In this document: piece after piece, positions 38,269 to 46,395 of the stretch
Numbering within the stretch: position 1 is the first letter of the stretch
Layout: each line of letters opens with the position of its first letter
Source of the DNA: Pelagibacterales bacterium SAG-MED37
GTDB taxonomy: Bacteria; Pseudomonadota; Alphaproteobacteria; Pelagibacterales; Pelagibacteraceae
Direction of reading: 5' to 3'
DNA: 46,395 nt
Assembly (NCBI GenBank): GCA_014653605.1
Contig: JACWEG010000006.1
Span: forward strand, 1-46,395
Notes under the pieces: model-generated
Databases searched by the model: none
Seen by the model: only the letters and a program-made list of their open reading frames with translations
What the model was told of the DNA's origin: nothing
Translations under genes and position numbers: made by a program

Positions 38269-39012
38269 TCAACTCTTTTTTTTTAAATAATTTAAATGAT
38301 GAAATACAATAGCTGCGCTATTTGATATATTTAAACTTTCTATTTTTTTATCTATTTCTATTTTAACTAAAAAATCAGCATATTTCGATGTATGTTTGTG
38401 CATACCAGAGCCTTCTGACCCAAATAGCAAAACATTGTTTCCTTGCCATTTAATATCTGTAAAATCTTTATCACCACATCCATCAAAACCATAAACCCAA
38501 AAATTTTTGTTTTTTAAATTTTTTAAGGTCGAATTAATATTTGATACTTCAAAAATGTTTATATATTCTAAAGAACCACTAGCTGCTTTATACATAAGCT
38601 TACTTTCATTTGGAAAGTATCTTTCTTTGATTATAATTCCATCAATTTTAAATGAAGCTGCACTTCTAATTAATGATCCAATATTTCTTGGATCAGTTAC
38701 TCCATCTAAACAAACAAGAGTTGTTTCTTTTTTTTCTTTTATAAAATCTTTGAGAATTGGCTTTTCAAGATGCTCAACTTCTGCTACATAACCTTGGTGT
38801 AACAAATTTTCTTTAGTACAGTATTTATCTAATTCTTTTTTAGTCTTAAAATATACTTTAACTTCTTCTAGTAGATTTTTTTTTGGACTTTTTCGATGAA
38901 TATTTTTTTTACTTTCTTCAGTTAAAAACACTCTTAAAACCTTTCTTTTTGGATTTCTTAATGCTTCTATTACAGCATGCTGACCGACGATAAAAAAAGA
39001 TGATTTGTTCAT
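38269..39012 (-). CDS. rlmB: 23S rRNA 2'-O-methyltransferase, RlmB/TrmH family
   Basis: This 247-residue SPOUT methyltransferase has an N-terminal substrate-binding domain (GQHAVIEALRNPKR, about 8-21). It is followed by the knot motifs LDGVTDPRNIGSLIRSA, LLFGSEGSGM and ESLNISNSAAIVFHHL. RlmB methylates G2251 in 23S rRNA; TrmH-like relatives act on tRNA, so the name is likely but not certain. It is transcribed toward tRNA-Thr. Confidence 0.88.
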   Translation of the reverse strand: MNKSSFFIVGQHAVIEALRNPKRKVLRVFLTEESKKNIHRKSPKKNLLEEVKVYFKTKKELDKYCTKENLLHQGYVAEVEHLEKPILKDFIKEKKETTLVCLDGVTDPRNIGSLIRSAASFKIDGIIIKERYFPNESKLMYKAASGSLEYINIFEVSNINSTLKNLKNKNFWVYGFDGCGDKDFTDIKWQGNNVLLFGSEGSGMHKHTSKYADFLVKIEIDKKIESLNISNSAAIVFHHLNYLKKKS

Positions 39013-39066
39013 AAATTTATCCTAGTTTTACACGTTTTTTTGAATATTTTCCCATTAAATCACGTG

Positions 39067-39094
39067 TTGCATTTACACAAATAAAATATATAAA
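39067..39094 (+). promoter_or_regulatory. Possible promoter of the trnY-trnG-tuf unit
   Basis: TTGCAT (39067-39072), a 16-base spacer and TATAAA (39089-39094) lie about 47 bases upstream of tRNA-Tyr. A small hairpin GGGGA/TCCCC (39124-39137) follows, ending 3 bases before the tRNA. By-eye match only. Confidence 0.4.
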
Positions 39095-39140
39095 ACGCAT
39101 GTTGTTTGAAGCTTTATTGAACAGGGGACACTTCCCCAAA

Positions 39141-39226
39141 GGAGGGGTTCCAGAGCGGTCAAATGGGGCGGGCTGTAAACCCGTTGACTTCGGTCTTCGA
39201 AAGTTCGAATCTTTCCCCCTCCACCA
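39141..39226 (+). tRNA. tRNA-Tyr (anticodon GUA)
   Basis: An 86-base class II tRNA. The acceptor GGAGGGG pairs with CCCCTCC, the anticodon loop is CTGTAAA with anticodon GTA, the long variable arm contains CTTCGGTCTTCGAAAG, the T-loop is TTCGAAT, and CCA is encoded at 39224-39226. Confidence 0.95.
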
Positions 39227-39272
39227 TTCGATAAAATTTTAGATAATACTGGAGTGTTACTCTTGGGGTTGT

Positions 39273-39346
39273 GCGGGTGTAGTTCAATGGTAGAACGCTA
39301 GCCTTCCAAGCTGGATGTAAGGGTTCGATTCCCTTTACCCGCTCCA
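39273..39346 (+). tRNA. tRNA-Gly (anticodon UCC)
   Basis: A 74-base tRNA. The acceptor GCGGGTG pairs with TACCCGC, the D-arm is AGTTCAATGGTAGAAC, the anticodon loop is CTTCCAA with anticodon TCC, the T-loop is TTCGATT, and CCA is encoded at 39344-39346. It lies between tRNA-Tyr and tuf, as in many proteobacteria. Confidence 0.95.
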
Positions 39347-39392
39347 AGAATAAAGATTATAAAAAAAAAAATGAAATGTGAGGAAATAAGTA

Positions 39393-40583
39393 ATGTCAAA
39401 AGAAAAATTTGTAAGAAATAAACCGCATTGTAATATTGGTACAATTGGTCATGTCGACCATGGTAAAACAACTTTAACAGCTGCGATCACTAAGGTTTTA
39501 TCTGAAACAGGTGGTGCTAAAGCTGTAGCGTATGATCAAATTGATAAGGCTCCAGAGGAAAAAGAAAGAGGAATTACAATTTCAACTGCGCACGTAGAAT
39601 ATGAAACTGAAAAAAGACACTATGCACACGTAGATTGTCCAGGTCACGCTGATTATGTTAAGAATATGATCACAGGTGCTGCTCAAATGGATGGTGCTAT
39701 TTTAGTAGTTAATGCTGCGGATGGTCCAATGCCTCAAACTAGAGAACATATTCTTTTAGCAAGACAAGTTGGTGTTCCAGCTATATGTGTTTACTTAAAT
39801 AAAGTTGATCAGGTTGACGATAAAGGAATGATTGACCTGGTAGAAGAAGAAATCAAAGAATTATTAACTTCTTACAAATTTCCAGGTGACAAAACTCCAA
39901 TTGCCAAAGGTTCTGCACTTGCAGCGGTAGAGGGAAGAGATGATGAAATTGGAAAGAATTCAATTTTAGAGTTGATGAAAAATGTTGATGCTTTTATTCC
40001 ACAACCTGACAGACCTAAAGACAAACCTTTCTTAATGCCTGTAGAAGATGTTTTCTCTATTTCAGGCAGAGGTACAGTTGCAACAGGAAGAGTTGAGTCA
40101 GGTGTACTAAAAACTGGTGATGAAATTGAAATAATTGGGATTAGAGAAACCAAAAAATCAGTTTGTACTGGAGTAGAAATGTTTAGAAAACTTTTAGATT
40201 CTGGTGAGGCTGGTGATAACGTCGGTGTACTTTTAAGAGGTGTTGAAAGAACTGATATAGAGAGAGGTCAAGTTCTTTGTAAGCCTGGTTCAGTTACACC
40301 ACATACTAAATTTGAAGCTCAGGCTTATGTACTTAAAAAAGAAGAGGGTGGAAGACACACTCCATTTTTTACAAAGTATAGACCACAGTTTTATTTTAGA
40401 ACAACAGATGTAACTGGAGAAGTAGAATTACCTGCTGGCACAGAGATGGTTATGCCAGGTGATGACGCTAAATTTACAGTTAAATTAATTACACCGATTG
40501 CGATGTCAGAAAAACTAAATTTTGCAATTCGTGAAGGTGGTAGAACTGTTGGAGCTGGAGTAGTAACTAAAATTATAGAGTAA
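39393..40583 (+). CDS. tuf: Elongation factor Tu
   Basis: This 396-residue translational GTPase delivers aminoacyl-tRNA to the ribosome. G-motifs are clear: GHVDHGKT at 19-26, DCPGH near 81-85 and NKVD near 136-139. Domains 2 and 3 follow through to the C-terminal [16 protein letters not shown] ribosome-binding site lies about 8 bases upstream of the ATG. It lies downstream of tRNA-Tyr and tRNA-Gly and upstream of tRNA-Trp-secE-nusG, the standard tufB neighbourhood. It is one of the few genes in this block without an indel. Confidence 0.98.
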   Translation: MSKEKFVRNKPHCNIGTIGHVDHGKTTLTAAITKVLSETGGAKAVAYDQIDKAPEEKERGITISTAHVEYETEKRHYAHVDCPGHADYVKNMITGAAQMDGAILVVNAADGPMPQTREHILLARQVGVPAICVYLNKVDQVDDKGMIDLVEEEIKELLTSYKFPGDKTPIAKGSALAAVEGRDDEIGKNSILELMKNVDAFIPQPDRPKDKPFLMPVEDVFSISGRGTVATGRVESGVLKTGDEIEIIGIRETKKSVCTGVEMFRKLLDSGEAGDNVGVLLRGVERTDIERGQVLCKPGSVTPHTKFEAQAYVLKKEEGGRHTPFFTKYRPQFYFRTTDVTGEVELPAGTEMVMPGDDAKFTVKLITPIAMSEKLNFAIREGGRTVGAGVVTKIIE

Positions 40584-40592
40584 GCTCTATAT

Positions 40593-40668
40593 AGGAGTGT
40601 AGCTCAATTGGTAGAGCGCCGGTCTCCAAAACCGGAGGCTGAGGGTTCGAGTCCCTCCGCTCCTGCCA
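40593..40668 (+). tRNA. tRNA-Trp (anticodon CCA)
   Basis: A 76-base tRNA. The acceptor AGGAGTG pairs with CGCTCCT (one T-G pair), the D-arm is AGCTCAATTGGTAGAGC, the anticodon loop is CTCCAAA with anticodon CCA, the T-loop is TTCGAGT, and the 3' CCA is encoded. It sits between tuf and secE, 9 bases after the tuf stop codon. Confidence 0.95.
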
Positions 40669-40686
40669 ATTAAGAGTTAAATTTTT

Positions 40687-40878
40687 ATGAAAAACCCGTT
40701 TAAATTTATTCAAGAAGTAAAACAAGAAGCCTTTAAAGTATCTTGGCCAACTGGAAAAGAAACACTTCAGGGTGCATTAATGGTCCTTGCAATGGCTGTT
40801 GTAATGTCCTTATTTTTTTTACTATTAGATCAAGTTTTAAAATTTTTTCTTGAGATTTTACTTAAGGTAAGTATTTAA
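40687..40878 (+). CDS. secE: Preprotein translocase subunit SecE
   Basis: This 63-residue single-spanning inner-membrane protein has an amphipathic N-terminal helix (FIQEVKQEAFKVSWPTGKET, the usual SecE W-P motif) and one membrane segment at about 28-58. It clamps SecY in the translocon. It starts 18 bases after the tRNA-Trp end and overlaps nusG by one base. Confidence 0.95.
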   Translation: MKNPFKFIQEVKQEAFKVSWPTGKETLQGALMVLAMAVVMSLFFLLLDQVLKFFLEILLKVSI

Positions 40879-41408
40879 TGAAAAATTGGTACATAGTTCA
40901 ATCACACTCAAGCTTTGAAAATAAAGTAGCTGGATTAATTAAAGAAGAAGCTGATAAGGCTAAAATTTCAGACAAATTTGAAGAAATCATTGTGCCAACT
41001 CACGATGTTACAGAAGTTAAAAGAGGCAAGAGAATCCAAAGAAAAAAGAAATATTTTCCTGGATATGTTCTAATTAAAAGTGAAATGGATAATAACATTT
41101 ACCATATGATAAAAAATATAAAGAGGGTTAGTGGTTTTTTAGGTACAAAAGGAATGCCAGTTCCAGTATCTGACAAAGAAATTGATAAGATTTTAGGCCA
41201 AATAAAAGATGGTGTAGCTCAGCCAAAATCTGCTATAGAGTACGCAGTTGGAGAAAAAGTTCAAGTTATAGATGGACCCTTCGCATCGTTTAGTGGAATG
41301 GTTGAGGAAATAGATGAGGAAAAATCTAGATTGAAAGTTTCTGTTTCTATATTTGGTCGACCAACACCTGTTGATTTAGAATATAATCAAGTGGAGAAAG
41401 CAAGTTAA
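40878..41408 (+). CDS. nusG: Transcription termination/antitermination protein NusG
   Basis: This 176-residue protein has an NGN domain starting [15 protein letters not shown] and a C-terminal KOW domain ([21 protein letters not shown]). NusG binds RNA polymerase and links it to Rho or the ribosome. It overlaps secE by one base, and rplK begins 4 bases after its stop. Confidence 0.97.
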   Translation: MKNWYIVQSHSSFENKVAGLIKEEADKAKISDKFEEIIVPTHDVTEVKRGKRIQRKKKYFPGYVLIKSEMDNNIYHMIKNIKRVSGFLGTKGMPVPVSDKEIDKILGQIKDGVAQPKSAIEYAVGEKVQVIDGPFASFSGMVEEIDEEKSRLKVSVSIFGRPTPVDLEYNQVEKAS

Positions 41409-41412
41409 AAAA

Positions 41413-41844
41413 ATGGCAGCGAAAAAAGAAATAAGTGGATTTATAAAACTTCAGATTAAAGGTGGTCAAGCTAATCCTGCACCTCCAGTTGGACCTGCAT
41501 TAGGACAACGTGGTGTAAACATTATGGAATTTTGCAAAGCATTTAACGATAAAACAAAATCATTAGCTGGTAAACCTGTTCCAGTAGAAATTACAGTTTA
41601 TAAAGATAAAAAATTTGACTTTAAAATTAAGTCTCCACCTGCATCATTTTTTATTAGAGAGGCGGCAAAATTAAAAAGTGGTTCAAAAGAACCAGGAAGA
41701 AATATAGTTGCATCAATTTCAAAAAAACAAGCTGAAGATATAGCTAAACAAAAGATGGCAGATCTAAATGCAGTGGACCTGGAACAAGCAGTAAAGATTA
41801 TTTCAGGATCAGCAAGATCAATGGGTATAGAGGTTAAAGAATAA
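41413..41844 (+). CDS. rplK: 50S ribosomal protein L11
   Basis: This 143-residue L11 has the N-terminal [35 protein letters not shown] block, which binds release factors and the stringent machinery, and the C-terminal RNA-binding half ending [12 protein letters not shown] purine-rich GGAGAAAG site precedes the start. It shares one base with the rplA start. Confidence 0.97.
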   Translation: MAAKKEISGFIKLQIKGGQANPAPPVGPALGQRGVNIMEFCKAFNDKTKSLAGKPVPVEITVYKDKKFDFKIKSPPASFFIREAAKLKSGSKEPGRNIVASISKKQAEDIAKQKMADLNAVDLEQAVKIISGSARSMGIEVKE

Positions 41845-42534
41845 TGAAATCTAAAAGGTTTAAAAAACTTCCAGAAAAAACATCTGATCTACCATCAGAA
41901 ATGATTGAAAAACTTTTACCTGTTGTAAAAAAAAATTGTACTACAAAATTTGATGAGTCGCTCGACATAAGTTTTCAAATCAATAACAAACAAAAGAAAA
42001 ATGAAATTAATATCAGAACTGTAGTAAATCTTCCAGGAGGTACTGGGAAAAAAGTTAAAGTAGCAGTTGTTTGTGAAGATGCAAAATCTTCTGAAGCAAA
42101 AACTGCTGGAGCAGATATTGTTGGTGGAGATGATTTTATTGAAAAAATAAAAAATGGTGAAATGAATTTTGAGAAACTAATCTGTACACCTACAATGATG
42201 ATTAAACTATCTAAGTTAGGTAAAGTTCTTGGACCTAAAGGCCTAATGCCTAATCCAAAATTAGGTTCAGTCACAGAAGATTTAAAAAACTGCAATTTCA
42301 AATGCTAAATCAGGTCAAGCAGAAATTAGAAATGATAAAGAAGGAAATATTGGCGTTAGTATTGGAAAAAAATCTTTTAATGATGACCAATTAGTTAAAA
42401 ACTTTAATGCTGTGTTAGATACGCTAGAAAAAGAAAAATCTAACAATACAGTTAAAGGAGATTTAATAAAATCAGCATTTATAACTTCAACTATGGGTGT
42501 TTCTTATAAATTAAAATTAGGCAAAAATATTTAG
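41844..42534 (+). CDS. rplA: 50S ribosomal protein L1 (frameshifted)
   Basis: Two pieces join to about 229 residues, normal for L1. The first shows VNLPGGTGKKVKVAVVC, ADIVGGDDFIEKI and LGKVLGPKGLMPNPKLGSV, the L1 signature. The frame breaks at the A6 run 42284-42289; with five A it continues TAISNAKSGQAEIRNDKEG, then a C-terminal SAFITSTMGVSYKLK, and stops at 42532-42534. L1 binds 23S rRNA and may repress the operon. An essential-type gene broken this way points to sequence error. Confidence 0.93.
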
Positions 42535-42539
42535 CTGTT

Positions 42540-43061
42540 ATGATGAATAAAGAACAAAAGAAAAATTATATTACTGAGATGACGACTCAGTTTGAAAATA
42601 GTAAAGCAGTTATGGTGACTCATTATCAAGGTTTAACAATGGTCCAATTAGATGAATTAAGATCTAAAATGAGAGAGCATGGAATTATTTTTAAAATTAC
42701 AAAAAATAGAATTACAAAAATAGCTTTAGAAAAAACTAAATGTAAAGATTTATCCAATTTATTTACTGGACCAACAGCTGTTGCTTTCGGAGAGGATGCA
42801 ATTATGTCTGCTAGAATTTTATCAAAATTTGCAAAAGATAATGAGAGTCTCAAATTGATTGGTGGACTAATGGATAATGAGGTTCTAGATCAAGCTGGAG
42901 TATTAAATGTCGCAAATTTACCTACATTAGATGAAGCCAGAGCTAATATTGTGGGAATTTTGAATGCCTCTGCTTCAAAATTAGTGAGTATTTTGCTTGC
43001 ACGATCGGAAAAAATGAGTAATTTACCAGCAGAAAATTCTGAAACACAACCCAAAGAGTAG
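42540..43061 (+). CDS. rplJ: 50S ribosomal protein L10
   Basis: This 173-residue stalk base protein has [27 protein letters not shown] at the N-terminus, [12 protein letters not shown] and [10 protein letters not shown] in the middle, and a C-terminal helix that carries L7/L12 dimers. Two consecutive ATGs occur at 42540 and 42543; either may start. The gap to rplA is 5 bases, too short for a separate leader, so autoregulation by an L10 leader is not visible here. Confidence 0.95.
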   Translation: MMNKEQKKNYITEMTTQFENSKAVMVTHYQGLTMVQLDELRSKMREHGIIFKITKNRITKIALEKTKCKDLSNLFTGPTAVAFGEDAIMSARILSKFAKDNESLKLIGGLMDNEVLDQAGVLNVANLPTLDEARANIVGILNASASKLVSILLARSEKMSNLPAENSETQPKE

Positions 43062-43066
43062 ATAAA

Positions 43067-43430
43067 ATGCCAGACCTAAATAAAATTATAGAAGATTTAT
43101 CAAGTTTGACTGTGGCAGAAGCTGCAGATCTTTCAAAACAACTAGAAGAAAAATGGGGAGTAACCCCAATGGCAGCAGCAGCACCAGCAGCGGCAGGCGC
43201 AGCAGCGGCAGAGGAAAAAGATGATTTTACAATTATGCTAGTTTCTGCAGGAGATAAAAAAATTAATGTAATTAAAGAAGTAAGAGCGGCTACATCCCTT
43301 GGTCTAAAAGAGGCGAAAGATTTAGTTGAGGGTGCACCTAAAGAAGTAAAAAACTGGTGTTCCAAAAAAAGAAGCTGAAGAAATAAAAGCTAAGTTAGAA
43401 GCTGCAGGCGCGAAAGTAGAACTTAAGTAA
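43067..43430 (+). CDS. rplL: 50S ribosomal protein L7/L12 (frameshifted)
   Basis: This is about 120 residues when joined. There is an N-terminal dimerisation domain (about 1-32), an Ala/Gly/Pro hinge (about 36-48), and a C-terminal domain with [26 protein letters not shown]. The frame breaks at the A6 run 43348-43353; with five A it reads [20 protein letters not shown] and ends VELK at 43428-43430, the standard L12 end. It forms the flexible stalk that recruits translation GTPases. Confidence 0.94.
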
Positions 43431-43450
43431 ATTAACAGGAAATTTTTAAG

Positions 43451-43474
43451 TACTGATTAATTTTTTAATCAGTA
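43451..43474 (+). promoter_or_regulatory. Perfect 10-bp hairpin between rplL and rpoB
   Basis: TACTGATTAA (43451-43460) pairs perfectly with TTAATCAGTA (43465-43474) around a TTTT loop, 10 bases before the rpoB ATG. It has no trailing T-run, so a simple terminator is unlikely. In enteric bacteria this same gap holds an attenuator and an RNase III processing site; a similar processing or regulatory role is inferred. Confidence 0.5.
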
Positions 43475-43484
43475 TTGGACATAG

Positions 43485-46395
<2,911 letters not shown>

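Noticed and set aside
39159..39347. A 62-codon minus-strand reading frame
   Set aside because: It lies wholly across tRNA-Tyr and tRNA-Gly on the opposite strand. The tRNA folds are unambiguous, and such frames are a known class of false proteins.
42943..43365. A 140-codon minus-strand frame with an Ala-rich tract
   Set aside because: It is antisense to rplJ and rplL, and its Ala tract is the mirror of the L7/L12 hinge. Both sense genes are certain.

Overview
This is a contiguous piece of a very AT-rich, gene-dense bacterial chromosome. Its gene content and order suggest an alphaproteobacterium of the SAR11/Pelagibacter type. Spacers are tiny, and many genes abut or overlap by 1-8 bases. The block trnY-trnG-tuf-trnW-secE-nusG-rplK-rplA-rplJ-rplL-rpoB has the classic proteobacterial order. 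The lineage call is inferred from composition, compaction and gene families; no phylogeny was run. No insertion sequence, prophage, CRISPR array or rRNA operon was seen.

Layout. (a) 1-6.9 kb: a small lipoprotein, a long charged coiled-coil protein, a phosphomannomutase/phosphoglucomutase, an nrdA-nrdB ribonucleotide reductase pair with a candidate two-box NrdR operator, and a small methyltransferase. (b) 6.9-11.2 kb, minus strand: phosphoglycolate-phosphatase-like HAD gene plus prpD-prpB-prpC of the 2-methylcitrate cycle. (c) 11.3-20.3 kb, plus strand: stand-alone GlmU acetyltransferase domain, glmS, class II DAHP synthase, nadE, cysS, cimA, a TrmJ-type RNA methyltransferase and rpsD. (d) 20.3-27.5 kb, minus strand: a tightly coupled series sfsA-map-purB-purC-purS-purQ-purL-bolA-grxD. 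(e) 27.5-29.5 kb, plus strand: CinA-like protein, gamma-glutamylcyclotransferase-like protein, and a small outer-membrane barrel ending at a strong terminator. (f) 29.5-35.4 kb, minus strand: two tiny membrane proteins, a glucosylglycerate-type compatible-solute module (HAD phosphatase, glucosyl-3-phosphoglycerate synthase, GH13 phosphorylase) and a TPR-glycosyltransferase. (g) 35.6-38.2 kb: tRNA-Leu, NAD kinase, and an unusual two-domain protein joining a formyltransferase-like domain to a GH43/GINT-like beta-propeller. (h) 38.2-46.4 kb: tRNA-Thr and rlmB on minus, then the tRNA/tuf/secE/ribosomal/rpoB block, with rpoB running off the right edge.

A dominant oddity is that ten genes are broken by single-base indels, thirteen in total. 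Nearly all lie in homopolymer runs, and eleven look like one extra base. They hit essential genes (rpoB twice, rplA, rplL, glmS, purL, nadK), and in each case the reading continues in the correct family sequence one frame over. I read this as uncorrected long-read-type sequencing error rather than gene decay, and I annotate each such gene as one full-length CDS. The most biologically interesting items are the formyltransferase/propeller fusion, the glucosylglycerate module, the stand-alone GlmU acetyltransferase and the nrd operator. I saw no clear-cut new defence or mobile system.
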